64,000 bases of DNA from Alphaproteobacteria bacterium (lineage in GTDB: Bacteria; Pseudomonadota; Alphaproteobacteria; Thalassobaculales; Thalassobaculaceae). The notes below the pieces were generated by a model. It worked only from the letters and a program-made list of their open reading frames with translations, was not told the DNA's origin and did no database searches. Location: contig JAJEAR010000005.1 in the NCBI GenBank assembly GCA_022822665.1, forward strand, positions 1 through 64,000. Reading direction: 5' to 3'. Below are positions 35,781 through 45,550 of the stretch, one piece after another (position 1 is the first letter of the stretch; the number at the start of each line of letters is the position of its first letter). Position numbers and translations under genes: made by a program.

Positions 35781-36538
35781 CCGGTCACCTGGAACTTGCG
35801 GGCGAGCTCGATCGCTGGAGCGCAACCGGGCTGACCGTGCGCGCGTGGTGGCGCGACGATGACCTCTCGACGCCGGGGCCGGAACTGGACCGGCTGCTCG
35901 GACACGCCCGCGCGCTGGCAGCGGTCCCGCTCCTCGCCGTCATTCCGGCCGGGGCCGGTCCCGCGCTTGCCGGGCGGCTCGACGGCGAGCCGGTTGCGGT
36001 CGGCGTGCATGGATGGTCGCATACAAACCACGAAAGCGCGGGCCGCAAGGCGGAGTTCGGCCCGTCGAGGCCGCTGGACCGGGCCCGGTCCGATCTCGCC
36101 CGCGCCCGTGCCCGCATCCTGGACCTGTTCGGGCCCCGGGCCGCCTCGATCCTGGTGCCGCCGTGGAACCGGATCCGGCCGGACCTGGTTGGGGAATTGC
36201 CCGGGCTCGGGTTCGACCTGCTGTCGGCACATGGCGTGCGACCCGCGCCCGGGCCGGTTGCGGGGCTCATGCAGGTCAACACCCATCTCGACGTCATCGC
36301 CTGGCGCGGAGACCGCCGCTTCATCGGAGCCGACGCCATGGCCCGGGAACTGGCCGGCCGGCTTGCGGCCCGCAGGACGGCCGGCCAGGTGGAGCCGGTC
36401 GGGCTGCTCACGCACCACCTGGTGATGTCACCGTCGGACTGGAACGGGTTCGCCGGGGTCTGTACCGCACTCATGGCGCATCCCGCGGTCCGCATGATAG
36501 ACTCGAGCGAACTGCGCGGAGCTGCAGGAGCCGCATGA
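35777..36538 (+). CDS. Polysaccharide-deacetylase-like protein
   Basis: This 253-aa protein shows the NodB-type beta-barrel layout: LTVRAWWRDDDLS supplies the catalytic and metal Asp pair, VGVHGWSHTNHES the metal histidines, and ILVPPWNRIRPDLV the later loop. It would remove acetyl groups from an N-acetyl sugar polymer or lipid. No signal peptide is seen, so it acts in the cytoplasm, perhaps on a lipid-linked intermediate. It starts with a GTG over the previous stop. Confidence 0.8.
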   Translation: MTGHLELAGELDRWSATGLTVRAWWRDDDLSTPGPELDRLLGHARALAAVPLLAVIPAGAGPALAGRLDGEPVAVGVHGWSHTNHESAGRKAEFGPSRPLDRARSDLARARARILDLFGPRAASILVPPWNRIRPDLVGELPGLGFDLLSAHGVRPAPGPVAGLMQVNTHLDVIAWRGDRRFIGADAMARELAGRLAARRTAGQVEPVGLLTHHLVMSPSDWNGFAGVCTALMAHPAVRMIDSSELRGAAGAA

Positions 36539-37050
36539 CCGAACATCGATACCCTGGCAAGTCGCTTGTCGGCGACTACTTCCGAGGCGGGTCCGGGCTG
36601 GTGATCACCTGCGCGTTGCTCGCGATGGCCAACATGCTGAGCGTGTTCCAGTACATCATGATCGCCCTCGCGCTGCTGTTCGCCGGCTTCGTGCTGCGAA
36701 CCCTGCAGCGCCATTTGACGGTCTACAGCGTGAGCGATGCCGGCCTGCGCGCCCAGGGTCCGCTCGGCCGGGAGATCGCCTGGTCGGATCTCACCGACCT
36801 GCGGCTGCGCTACTTCGCCACCCGGCGCGACCGCAAGTCCGGATGGTTCCAGCTGACCCTGCGCAGCGGGACCGCCAAGCTCTCGCTGGACTCGGAACTC
36901 GACGACTTCGACACCGTGCTGGAACATGCCGCCGACGCGGCGCGCCGCAACCGGCTCGCCCTGTCGGAGGCCACCACCGAGAACCTTGCCTCGACGGGCT
37001 TTGCCGTCGAGTCGGCGTCGCGGGTCGACACACCGCCGGAGCCGGCGTGA
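36535..37050 (+). CDS. Hypothetical membrane protein with PH-like C-terminus
   Basis: This 171-aa protein has two membrane helices (GLVITCALLAMANMLSVFQY, then IMIALALLFAGFVLRTL) and a soluble C-terminal part beginning LTVYSVSDAGLRAQGPLGRE, which resembles small bacterial PH-like domains (bPH). Function is unknown. It links the glycan genes and the ABC importer genes in the operon, overlapping both neighbours by four bases. Confidence 0.7.
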   Translation: MTEHRYPGKSLVGDYFRGGSGLVITCALLAMANMLSVFQYIMIALALLFAGFVLRTLQRHLTVYSVSDAGLRAQGPLGREIAWSDLTDLRLRYFATRRDRKSGWFQLTLRSGTAKLSLDSELDDFDTVLEHAADAARRNRLALSEATTENLASTGFAVESASRVDTPPEPA

Positions 37051-38915
37051 TCCCTGCAGGTCCGGCGGCGACACCGCCGCTGCTGCAGCTGCGCTCGGTT
37101 CGCATCGGTTTCGACCTGCCGGAAGGACAGCTGATCGCGGTCCGCGACGTCTCGTTCTCGGTGCCCCGCGGCGGCGTGGTGGCGCTGGTCGGCGAGTCCA
37201 GTTCCGGCAAGACCGTGGTCAGCCAGTCGATCATGGGACTGCTTCCCCGCCGGGCCAGGATCCTCGGCGGAGAGATCCTGTTCGCCGATCCCGATACGCC
37301 GGGCACGGTTGTCGATATCGCTCGTCTGCCCGCGGAGGGCCGGCGGATCCGGCGCCTGCGCGGGCGACGGATCTCCATCATCTTCCAGGAACCGATGACC
37401 TCGCTGTCGACCCTGCACACCGTCGGCAACCAGGTCCGCGAAGCGGTGGAAGTGCACCGGCTGGCGACCGGCCGGCAGGCCGAGGAGCTGGCGCGCGACA
37501 TGCTGCACCGCACCGGGTTCCCGGATCCCGCTCGGGCCTACCGCGCCTATCCGTTCGAGCTTTCCGGGGGCCTGCGGCAACGCGCGATGATCGCCATGGC
37601 GCTGGTCTGCCGGCCGGCGCTGCTGATCGCCGACGAACCGACGACGGCTCTCGATGTCACCGTGCAGGCCCGGATCCTCAAACTGCTCAGGGACCTGCAG
37701 TCGGAGTTCGGCATGGCGATGCTGATGATCACCCATGACCTCGGGGTTGTCGCCAGCGTCGCCGACGAGGCGGTCGTGATGTTCCGCGGCGAAATCATGG
37801 AGAGCGGCGCGATCGACGATATCTACCGCCGGCCCGGGCATCCGTATCTCAAGGCGCTGATGGCGGCGGTTCCCCGGTTCAACATGGGGCGCGACGAACG
37901 CCTGGTTCCGCTCAGGGAGATCGGACCCGCCGGCGGCCGTCTGCTCGCTCCGCGCGACGAGGACCCGGCGGCCGGTCCGCCCGCCGGCGATCCCGACCCG
38001 GTGGTGCTGCGGGTCGACCGGGTCTGCATGTCCTATGCCGCGCGCCGGGGAGGGCGGGTCACCGCACTCGACGACGTGAGTTTCGACGTGTTCCGTGGCG
38101 AGTGCCTGGGCATCGTCGGTGAATCCGGCTGCGGCAAGACCACGCTTGCACGCATCATCATGCGCGCGCACGAGCCCGAAAGCGGGGTCGTGCGCTACGC
38201 GGCCGATCGCGAGAGCTCCGGTCCGGTCGAGGCGCTGGCACGGTTCCGGCGCGAGGTCCAGTTCGTCTTCCAGGACCCGTTCGGTTCTCTCAATCCGCGC
38301 ATGACCGTCTTCGATATCGTCAGCGAACCGCTGGTGATCCACGGTATCGGCGACCACGCGTCGCGTCGTGCCATGGTGGGTGAACTGATGCAGGCGGTCG
38401 GGCTCGACATCCGCCACCTGACCCGGTACCCGCACAGCTTCTCCGGCGGCCAGCGCCAGAGGATCGCGATCGCCCGGGCGCTGGCGCTGCGCCCGAGACT
38501 GCTGGTGTGCGACGAACCGGTCTCCGCGCTCGACGTTTCGATCCAGGCCCAGATCCTGAACCTGCTCAGGGACCTGCGCGGCGCGCTCGATCTCACCTAC
38601 ATCTTCATTTCCCATAACCTGGCGGTGGTCGACTACCTCGCCGACCGGATCGCGGTGCTCTGCGCCGGCCGCCTGGTGGAACTGGCGCCCCGCGACGTCC
38701 TGTTTGCGCGCCCGGTCCATCCCTATACCCGCGCACTGCTGTCCGCCGTTCCCGAGCCCGATCCGGACCGCCCGCTCGACTTCGGCGCGCTCGCGGACGC
38801 GCGCCAGTCGATACCGTCCGAGTGGCCGATGCCGTTCCGCACCGATGACCGGCACCGCCCGGGGCTGGTCGATGTCGGCGACGGGCACCTGGTACGGGCG
38901 GCGCACGCGCCATGA
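37047..38915 (+). CDS. Peptide-type ABC transporter, double ATPase
   Basis: This 622-aa protein carries two complete nucleotide-binding domains, as in GsiA/YejF. The first has [24 protein letters not shown] and [12 protein letters not shown]. The second has [24 protein letters not shown] and [12 protein letters not shown]. It energises import of peptides or similar molecules by the SBP and two permeases encoded downstream. It starts with GTG on the stop of the membrane-protein gene, tying the importer to the glycosyltransferase transcript. Confidence 0.93.
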   Translation: MIPAGPAATPPLLQLRSVRIGFDLPEGQLIAVRDVSFSVPRGGVVALVGESSSGKTVVSQSIMGLLPRRARILGGEILFADPDTPGTVVDIARLPAEGRRIRRLRGRRISIIFQEPMTSLSTLHTVGNQVREAVEVHRLATGRQAEELARDMLHRTGFPDPARAYRAYPFELSGGLRQRAMIAMALVCRPALLIADEPTTALDVTVQARILKLLRDLQSEFGMAMLMITHDLGVVASVADEAVVMFRGEIMESGAIDDIYRRPGHPYLKALMAAVPRFNMGRDERLVPLREIGPAGGRLLAPRDEDPAAGPPAGDPDPVVLRVDRVCMSYAARRGGRVTALDDVSFDVFRGECLGIVGESGCGKTTLARIIMRAHEPESGVVRYAADRESSGPVEALARFRREVQFVFQDPFGSLNPRMTVFDIVSEPLVIHGIGDHASRRAMVGELMQAVGLDIRHLTRYPHSFSGGQRQRIAIARALALRPRLLVCDEPVSALDVSIQAQILNLLRDLRGALDLTYIFISHNLAVVDYLADRIAVLCAGRLVELAPRDVLFARPVHPYTRALLSAVPEPDPDRPLDFGALADARQSIPSEWPMPFRTDDRHRPGLVDVGDGHLVRAAHAP

Positions 38916-40819
38916 TGCGCTGGCTGCTCGCCGCCATCTTCGCCTGCGTGCTGTCCGGTGCGGTGCCGGCGGCCGCCGGGTACATCGAGACACCGGAACT
39001 CGCCGAGCAGGTTGCGGCGGGAAGGCTGCCGCCGGTCGCCGAGCGCCTTCCGGAGGTGCCGCGCATGCTCGACTTCGCCGCCCTCGGACTCGAGCCCGGC
39101 GTGCATGGTGGGGCGATCCGTACCCTGATGGCGCGGGCCAAGGACGCCCGGCAGCTTACTGTCTACGGGTATGCGAGGCTGCTGGTCCGCGAGCCGAACG
39201 GGTTCCGCCTGGAACCGGACATCCTCGAGTCGGTCGAGGTCGAGGAGGGGCGTGTCTTCACCTTCAGGCTGCGGGCCGGGCACCGCTGGTCGGACGGGCA
39301 TCCGTTTTCCGCCGACGACTTCCGCTACTGGTGGGAGGATGTTGCCAACAACCCGGAACTGTCGCCGGCCGGACCGCCAGTCGTCATGCGGGTCGACGGC
39401 GAACTCGCGCGGTTCGCTGTCCTCGACAACCGGACGGTGCAGTACCGCTGGTCGAGGCCGAACCCGGATTTTCTGCCGCGGCTCGCCGCCGCGAGGCCGC
39501 TCTACATCTACCGTCCGGCACACTACCTGCGCCGGTTCCATGCCGCCCACGCGGATCCCGCCGAGCTTGAGCAAAGGGTGAGCGAGGCCAGTCAGCGGTC
39601 CTGGTCGGCCCTGCACAACAAGCGCGACAACCTCTACCGCAACGACAACCCGGACCTCCCGGTCCTGCAGCCGTGGCGGATCGTGACCGCATTGTCGTCA
39701 TCGCGGCTAGTGTTCAGGCGCAACCCCTACTTCCATCGGGTCGACCCGGCGGGCCGCCAGCTGCCGTATGTCGATTCCTGGCTGGTCGACGTGGCGAACA
39801 ACCGGCTCATCGCCGCGAAAGCCGGGACCGGGGAAGCCGACCTGCAGGCGCGCTACCTCAGGTTTGACGACTACACCTTCCTGCGCGGTGGTGAGGACCG
39901 CTGGCCCTACGAAACCCGGTTGTGGCAGACGGCGAAGGGAGCGCACCTCGCGCTCTACCCCAACCTGAACGTGAAGGACCCGGTGCTGCGCGAACTCATG
40001 CGCGACGCGAGGTTCCGCCGCGCCCTGTCGCTGGCAGTCCACCGCCACGAGCTGAACCAGGTCGTCTACTACGGTCTCGCGCTCGTGGGCAACAACACCA
40101 CCCTGCCGGGGTCGCCGCTCTACCGGAAAGAGAACCGGTTCGCCTGGACCCGTCATGATCCCGATGCCGCCAACCGGCTGCTCGACGAGATCGGCCTGGT
40201 CGAACGCGATTCCCGCGGCGTGCGGAAGCTGCCCGACGGCCGGCCGCTGGAGATCATCGTCGAGACGGCGGGCGAGAGCACCGAGCAGACCGATGTCCTC
40301 GAACTCGTCCATGACAGCTGGCTCGAGGTCGGGGTCAAGCTCTATTCAAGGCCGCTCGAGCGCACCGTGTTCCGCAATCGCATCTTCGCCGGCGCGACCG
40401 CGATGTCGATCTGGTCCGGCGTGGAGAACGGCCTCGCAACCCCGGACAGCAGCCCGGCGGAGTTCGCGCCCACCACGCAGCTGTCGCTGCAGTGGCCCAA
40501 ATGGGGCCAGCACTACGAGACCCGCGGTGCGTCGGGCGAGGCGCCGGACCTGGAGCCGGCGCGCGAGCTGCTCGCACTCTACCGCGCGTGGCGCGCGGCC
40601 GCGGACCGCCACCAGAGGGAGCGGGCCTGGCGGCGCATGCTCGAGATCCACGCCGACCAGGTCTTTACCATCGGCCTGGTCGCGGCGGTCCCGCAGCCGG
40701 TTGTGGTCGCCTCCTCTCTGCGCAACGTACCCGAACGGGGGATCTGGAACTGGGATCCGGGAGCCCACTTCGGCATCTACTGTCCCGATACCTTCTGGTT
40801 CGGGACCGGCGACCGGTAG
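38912..40819 (+). CDS. Peptide-type ABC substrate-binding protein (SBP_bac_5)
   Basis: This 635-aa periplasmic protein has a signal peptide (WLLAAIFACVLSGAVPAAAG) and the family-5 fold: FRLRAGHRWSDGHPFSADDF, then RNPYFHRVDPAGRQLPYVDS. It is longer than common DppA/OppA proteins (about 540 aa). Long members often take bulky or unusual ligands, so the ligand cannot be named. It overlaps the ATPase gene by four bases. Confidence 0.9.
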   Translation: MMRWLLAAIFACVLSGAVPAAAGYIETPELAEQVAAGRLPPVAERLPEVPRMLDFAALGLEPGVHGGAIRTLMARAKDARQLTVYGYARLLVREPNGFRLEPDILESVEVEEGRVFTFRLRAGHRWSDGHPFSADDFRYWWEDVANNPELSPAGPPVVMRVDGELARFAVLDNRTVQYRWSRPNPDFLPRLAAARPLYIYRPAHYLRRFHAAHADPAELEQRVSEASQRSWSALHNKRDNLYRNDNPDLPVLQPWRIVTALSSSRLVFRRNPYFHRVDPAGRQLPYVDSWLVDVANNRLIAAKAGTGEADLQARYLRFDDYTFLRGGEDRWPYETRLWQTAKGAHLALYPNLNVKDPVLRELMRDARFRRALSLAVHRHELNQVVYYGLALVGNNTTLPGSPLYRKENRFAWTRHDPDAANRLLDEIGLVERDSRGVRKLPDGRPLEIIVETAGESTEQTDVLELVHDSWLEVGVKLYSRPLERTVFRNRIFAGATAMSIWSGVENGLATPDSSPAEFAPTTQLSLQWPKWGQHYETRGASGEAPDLEPARELLALYRAWRAAADRHQRERAWRRMLEIHADQVFTIGLVAAVPQPVVVASSLRNVPERGIWNWDPGAHFGIYCPDTFWFGTGDR

Positions 40820-40834
40820 CGGGAGGGCAGACCA

Positions 40835-41833
40835 GTGCTGGCCTTTCTCGTCCGCCGTGTCCTGATCATGGTGCCGACGCTGATCGCGATCAGCATCATC
40901 ACCTTCGTCATCATCCAGCTGCCGCCCGGCGACTACCTGTCGAGCTACATCGCCGAACTCGAGAGCCAGGGCGAGTCGGTCGACCCGGCACGGATCGCGG
41001 CGCTGCGCGCGCAGTACGGACTCGACCTGTCGGCGACCGAACAGTACCTGGTCTGGGCCGGCGGGCTGCTGCAGGGAGACCTTGGGTTCTCCTTCGAGTA
41101 CCAGCAGCCGGTGACCGAGGTGGTCGGGGACCGGCTGTTCCTGACGGTGGTGCTGAACGCGGCGACAATCCTGTTCATCTGGGCGGTGGCGTTCCCGATC
41201 GGGGTCTACTCGGCGACCCACCAGTACAGCTGGGGCGACTACGGCCTGACCCTGCTCGGGTTCATCGGGCTGGCCACCCCGAACTTCCTGCTCGCACTGG
41301 TGCTGCTGTACCTCGGCAACGTGTGGTTCGGCACCTCGATCGGCGGGATGATGGACCCGGCCTACATCGACCAGCCGTGGAGCACGGACAAGGTGCTCTC
41401 GGTGCTCGAGCACCTCTGGGTCCCGGTGTTGGTGATCGGGACCTCGGGAACCGCGGGAATGATCCGGCGCCTGCGCGCCAACATGCTGGACGAACTCCAC
41501 AAGCCCTACGTGGTCACTGCCCGTGCCAAGGGCCTCGGTCCGATGCGCCGCCTGGTCAAGTACCCGCTGCGCACCGCGCTCAACCCGTTCGTCGCCGACA
41601 TCGGCAACCTGCTGCCGCAGGTGGTCTCGGGCTCGGCGATCGTTTCCATGGTGCTGTCCCTGCCCACGACCGGACCGATGCTGATCGCCGCGCTGCAGAG
41701 CCAGGACATGTACCTCGCCGGATCGTTCCTGATCTTCCTCGCGATGCTCACCGTGGTCGGCATGTTCCTGTCCGACCTGGCGCTGGCCTGGCTTGATCCG
41801 CGCATCCGGCTCGGAGCGGGGACGTCACGATGA
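40835..41833 (+). CDS. ABC peptide permease, DppB/OppB type
   Basis: This 332-aa protein has six membrane helices. It opens with FLVRRVLIMVPTLIAISIIT and carries the coupling-loop EAA region VTARAKGLGPMRRLVKYPLR. It starts at a GTG with GGGAGG upstream, the only gene of the run that does not overlap its predecessor (15-base gap). It pairs with the following permease. Confidence 0.92.
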   Translation: MLAFLVRRVLIMVPTLIAISIITFVIIQLPPGDYLSSYIAELESQGESVDPARIAALRAQYGLDLSATEQYLVWAGGLLQGDLGFSFEYQQPVTEVVGDRLFLTVVLNAATILFIWAVAFPIGVYSATHQYSWGDYGLTLLGFIGLATPNFLLALVLLYLGNVWFGTSIGGMMDPAYIDQPWSTDKVLSVLEHLWVPVLVIGTSGTAGMIRRLRANMLDELHKPYVVTARAKGLGPMRRLVKYPLRTALNPFVADIGNLLPQVVSGSAIVSMVLSLPTTGPMLIAALQSQDMYLAGSFLIFLAMLTVVGMFLSDLALAWLDPRIRLGAGTSR

Positions 41834-42975
41834 CCACCCACTACGTCAACCCCGCGCCGTTCGATCCCTACGCCACCGATGCGATGACCCCGGAGCAGGA
41901 ACGCTACTACATGGCCACGCAGTGGCAGCTCATGTGGTGGAAACTGCGCCGGCATCGGCTGGCGCTGGTCTCCGGCGTCATCCTCGCCTTCATGTACTTC
42001 TCGATCCTGATCAGCGAGGTGCTTGCTCCCTACGCGCTTGCCACCCGGCATACCGACCACATCTTTGCGCCGCCCCAGGGCCTGCACCTCTTCCACGAGG
42101 GCCGCTTCGTCGGGCCGTTCGTCTACGGTCTGGACTACGAGCTCGACATGCGCACGCTGAAGCGGACCTACACTCCGAACCACTCCCGGGTCATGCCGGT
42201 CCGATTCCTGTGTTCGGGCGACAGCTACCGGTTCTGGGGCCTGTTGGAAACCGACGTCCACCTGTTCTGTCCCGCCGAGGGTGGAACCCTTTTCCTGCTT
42301 GGCACCGACCGGCTGGGACGCGACCTGTTCTCGCGCATGGTCTACGGCACCAGGATCTCCCTGACCGTGGGTCTCATCGGGATCATCATCAGCTTCGCGA
42401 TCGGCATCGTCGTCGGCGGGCTTGCCGGCTACTACGGCGGCTGGGTCGACGGACTGGTCCAGCGGGTGATCGAGATCATCCGGTCGTTTCCGGAACTGCC
42501 GCTGTGGATGGCGCTGTCGGCGGCGCTGCCGGTGACCTGGAGCCCGGTCCTGGTCTATTTCGGGCTGACCCTGATCCTCGGGATGCTGGATTGGACCGGT
42601 CTTGCCCGCGCGGTGCGTTCGAAGCTGCTGGCGCTGCGCGAGGAGGAGTACGCGCTGGCGGCCCGGCTCATGGGCGCGCGGCCGCGCCGCATCATTGCCC
42701 GGCACCTGCTTCCCGGCTTCATGAGCCACCTCATCGCGTCGGCCACCCTGTCGATCCCGTCGATGATCCTCGGCGAGACCGCGCTGAGCTTTCTCGGCCT
42801 GGGCCTGAGGGCTCCCATCACCTCATGGGGGGTGTTGCTCACGGAGGCGCAGAACATCAACGCGGTGGAACTCTATCCCTGGATCATGACACCGGTGATC
42901 CCGGTCATCGTGGTGGTGCTCGCGTTCAACTTCTTCGGCGACGGACTGCGCGACGCCGCCGATCCTTACCGCTGA
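41830..42975 (+). CDS. ABC peptide permease, DppC/OppC type
   Basis: This 381-aa protein has an N-terminal OppC_N helix (LALVSGVILAFMYFSILIS), a long periplasmic loop of about 90 residues, then GTDRLGRDLFSRMVYGTRIS and the EAA loop EEEYALAARLMGARPRRII. The extra loop makes it larger than typical DppC (about 300 aa). It is the last gene of the operon, and its end overlaps the convergent hydratase gene by ten bases. Confidence 0.92.
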   Translation: MTTHYVNPAPFDPYATDAMTPEQERYYMATQWQLMWWKLRRHRLALVSGVILAFMYFSILISEVLAPYALATRHTDHIFAPPQGLHLFHEGRFVGPFVYGLDYELDMRTLKRTYTPNHSRVMPVRFLCSGDSYRFWGLLETDVHLFCPAEGGTLFLLGTDRLGRDLFSRMVYGTRISLTVGLIGIIISFAIGIVVGGLAGYYGGWVDGLVQRVIEIIRSFPELPLWMALSAALPVTWSPVLVYFGLTLILGMLDWTGLARAVRSKLLALREEEYALAARLMGARPRRIIARHLLPGFMSHLIASATLSIPSMILGETALSFLGLGLRAPITSWGVLLTEAQNINAVELYPWIMTPVIPVIVVVLAFNFFGDGLRDAADPYR

Positions 42976-43769
42976 ACCGGCCGGTCGGGTTCGAACCCGA
43001 CCGATACCCGCCCGAGCGATCCGAAGTCGGCGGTCACCCGGTCTCCGTGCGAGACGGCGAGCGGCACCGTGCTGGTCCCGGTGGTGATGATCTCGCCGGC
43101 GGCGAGCCCGGTTCCGTGGCGCGACAGTTCCGCGGCGATCCAGGCGAGCGCCAGCACCGGGCTGCCCAGCACGTTGGCGCCGGTACCGCACCGGCTTCCG
43201 GCCGCCCCGGATATCCGCACCGGGTGCTGCGCGAGGTCCGTCTCGCGCCAGGTTTCGGGCATCCCCGCACCGAGGACGAAATGCCGGGCACAGGCGTTGT
43301 CGGCAATGAGCTGCGGGCCGCCCGCCTGCTCGAACGGCTCGAAGCGCGAGTCCGGCAGCTCGATGGCCGGGTGCAGGCTGTCGACCGCCGCGAGGACCTC
43401 GTCCGGTTCCCACGGTTTGGCGCGGACCGGCAGATCGGCGCCCAGCCGGAACGCGAACTCGGCCTCCGCAACGAGCATGCGGTTGCACCCGAGCGGCACG
43501 GTCGCTCCGTCCTCGTACACCCGTGCGGCGAGGAGGCGTCCGGCAAGCGGCTCCTCCACGCCGATGTGCTGCTGTCCCGCCGGGCTGGTGGCGGCGAGCT
43601 TCCAGCCGATCCGCCGGTCCTGCGCGAGCTCGGCGTAGCGTGCCTGGATCGCGTAACCCTCGGCCCGGCTTGCCGGTCGAAGTCCGTCAGGCAGCGATGC
43701 AATCACCGAACCGTCGCGCCAGCACGCGAGCAGGGTCGCGGCGGCCTGTTCGATCTTCCCGTGTTCCAT
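42966..43769 (-). CDS. 2-keto-4-pentenoate hydratase/FAH-superfamily protein
   Basis: This 267-aa protein matches MhpD-like hydratases: QDRRIGWKLAATSPAGQQHI, then the metal site EAEFAFRLGADLP with Glu residues, and the C-terminal AGEIITTGTSTVPLAV. It hydrates 2-hydroxypentadienoate or decarboxylates a related keto acid in meta-cleavage-type pathways. It heads toward the SDR gene on the same strand, 11 bases downstream of it. Confidence 0.87.
   Translation of the reverse strand: MEHGKIEQAAATLLACWRDGSVIASLPDGLRPASRAEGYAIQARYAELAQDRRIGWKLAATSPAGQQHIGVEEPLAGRLLAARVYEDGATVPLGCNRMLVAEAEFAFRLGADLPVRAKPWEPDEVLAAVDSLHPAIELPDSRFEPFEQAGGPQLIADNACARHFVLGAGMPETWRETDLAQHPVRISGAAGSRCGTGANVLGSPVLALAWIAAELSRHGTGLAAGEIITTGTSTVPLAVSHGDRVTADFGSLGRVSVGFEPDRPVQR
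42982..43003. terminator. Perfect 22-base palindrome between convergent genes
   Basis: CGGTCGGGTTC is followed directly by its exact reverse complement. It lies a few bases beyond the permease stop, inside the last codons of the convergent hydratase gene. The transcript of either strand would fold into a UUCG-type capped stem. There is no T-tract. It is a likely bidirectional transcription end or RNA-stabilising structure. Confidence 0.45.
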
Positions 43770-43780
43770 GGCCGCGCCTC

Positions 43781-44482
43781 CTACCAGTTTTCGCCGTGCG
43801 GACGGATCTCGACCCGGAAGCTCCAGGCGCTGCGCGGCTGGTGCGCGACGTGAAACACCTCCGCGGCAATGTCCCGGGGCTTGATGAAGAACGAGTCGGG
43901 CCGGTCAGGCCAGGCACGCCGGGTCCATCGCAGATCGATCACCGCATCGATCATGACGTAGGCGACGTGAATGCCCCGGGGTCCGAGTTCCCTCGCCATC
44001 GACTCGGCGAGCACGCGCTGCGCCGCCTTCGACGGGGCGAACCCGGCGTAGGCCGCGCGTCCGCGGTAGGCGGCGGTATTTCCGGTGCAGATCAGCGCGC
44101 CCCCGCCCCGTTCGATCATGGCCGGGACCGTCGCGCGGGCGAGGTGCAGCAGGCCCATGCAGTTGACCCGGAACGCCTGTTCGAGACCGGCGGGCTCGAT
44201 CTCCAGGAAGGTGCCGCGTTCGGCGCTGACCGCGTTGTGGATGACGACTGCCGGTGGGCCGAGATCCGTGATGACCCGGGCAACCGTGCGCTCGAGTTCC
44301 CTGGCATCGGCAACGTCGCAGGGGTAGGCCCTGGTGCCCGCCAGTTCGCGTTCGAACTCCGCAAGCCGGTCGGTGCGGCGCGCCAGCATCGCAACCCGGT
44401 AGCCGTCATCGGCGAAGCGCTCGACGAGCGCCCGTCCCGTGCCGTGACCGACGCCGGTCACAAGACAGCACCGTTCGTTCAT
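43781..44482 (-). CDS. SDR-family oxidoreductase
   Basis: This 233-aa short-chain dehydrogenase has a nucleotide motif TGVGHGTGRALVERFADDGY, in which the usual GxxxGxG pattern is kept as GVGHGTG. The catalytic Tyr-Lys pair reads YAGFAPSKAAQRV, so Tyr-xxx-Lys becomes Y...SK with a spacing close to normal. The upstream Ser is replaced in CTGNTAAYRG. It may have altered activity. It is 11 bases upstream of the hydratase gene. Confidence 0.8.
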   Translation of the reverse strand: MNERCCLVTGVGHGTGRALVERFADDGYRVAMLARRTDRLAEFERELAGTRAYPCDVADARELERTVARVITDLGPPAVVIHNAVSAERGTFLEIEPAGLEQAFRVNCMGLLHLARATVPAMIERGGGALICTGNTAAYRGRAAYAGFAPSKAAQRVLAESMARELGPRGIHVAYVMIDAVIDLRWTRRAWPDRPDSFFIKPRDIAAEVFHVAHQPRSAWSFRVEIRPHGENW

Positions 44483-44640
44483 GCGCGCGCCTTCCTTACC
44501 GACGAGCCGTGACAGGTGACAGGATCGGTGGTGAGTGGAATGCGGTCAAGCGGGTGGATCCGGGGACGATTCACCACCTGTACCGGGCGGCGGGATCACC
44601 TATACTCCGACCTTCCGAACGGGAAGACGGGGAGTGGAAC

Positions 44641-45480
44641 ATGCAGGGTCGGGTCATCATGGTCACCGGTGCGGCCGGTGGCTTCGGGCAGGAGCTTGTC
44701 GGCGCGTTCCTGCGGGAAGGGGCGAGCGTTGCCGCGCTCGACGTGTCGGAGGAGGGTCTTGCGGCCCTGCGCGCGACCCATCACGGCGTCAACGAGGACC
44801 GGCTGCTGACACTCGAGGCCGACATCGCGGACTACGCCTCCTGCGAGGCCGCCGTGGCGCGCACGGTCGACCGGTTCGGCGGCGTGCACGTGCTCATCAA
44901 CAACGCCGGCCTCGGCATGGGGGCGCTTCGCGAATCCCACATGGTCGAACCGGTCCGCATCGACGAGGTCACGCCGGAGTTCTGGGACCGGATGGTCGGC
45001 ATCAACCTGACCGGTCCGTGGCACATGACACGCGCGGCGATCGAACACCTGCGCCGCGCCGACCGGGCGCGCATCATCAACGTCACCACCAGTTTCTTCA
45101 CCATGCTGCGCGGCAGCTTCCACCCGTACGGTCCATCCAAGTCGGGGTTCGAGTCGATGAGTGCGGGTCACGCCCTCGAGTTCGCCGACCAGGGCATCAC
45201 CGTCAACGTCGTGGTGCCCGGGGGTCCGGCGGATACGCCCATGGTGCCGAAGGACGCGGGCTTCGACCGCGCCGACCTCATCCGGCCGGAAGCCATGACC
45301 TGGCCGATGCTGTGGCTGTGTTCGCCCGACGGCGACGGAGTGACCGGCAACCGCTATGTCGCGGCTCTCTGGGATCCGGCCCGCTCGCCGGCCGAGAACC
45401 GGGCCGTGGCCGAGGCACCGATCGGCTGGCCGGATCTTGCGCTCGACCCGGTCTGGCCGGGCGGGCGTCCGACGGAATGA
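44641..45480 (+). CDS. SDR-family oxidoreductase
   Basis: This 279-aa protein has the Rossmann motif TGAAGGFGQELVGAF, NNAGLGMG, and a catalytic stretch NVTTSFFTMLRGSFHPYGPS with YGPSK supplying Tyr and Lys. The ATG at 44641 has GGGGAGTGG upstream. The C-terminal 30 residues (RPTE end) are longer than in simple FabG relatives. Substrate is unknown. Confidence 0.85.
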   Translation: MQGRVIMVTGAAGGFGQELVGAFLREGASVAALDVSEEGLAALRATHHGVNEDRLLTLEADIADYASCEAAVARTVDRFGGVHVLINNAGLGMGALRESHMVEPVRIDEVTPEFWDRMVGINLTGPWHMTRAAIEHLRRADRARIINVTTSFFTMLRGSFHPYGPSKSGFESMSAGHALEFADQGITVNVVVPGGPADTPMVPKDAGFDRADLIRPEAMTWPMLWLCSPDGDGVTGNRYVAALWDPARSPAENRAVAEAPIGWPDLALDPVWPGGRPTE

Positions 45481-45550
45481 AGTCCTGTAACCGGATGTGG
45501 TTGCAATCACATGACCAGGGCACCCGGGTGTCCGCACGGGAGATCACCAC

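Noticed and set aside
36810..38993. A 727-codon minus-strand frame opposite the double ATPase gene
   Set aside because: Antisense shadow; the plus strand encodes two complete ABC ATPase domains.
42987..42998. A tRNA T-loop (GGTTCGAACC)
   Set aside because: It is the centre of a perfect palindrome within the hydratase coding end; no acceptor, D or anticodon arm can be drawn.
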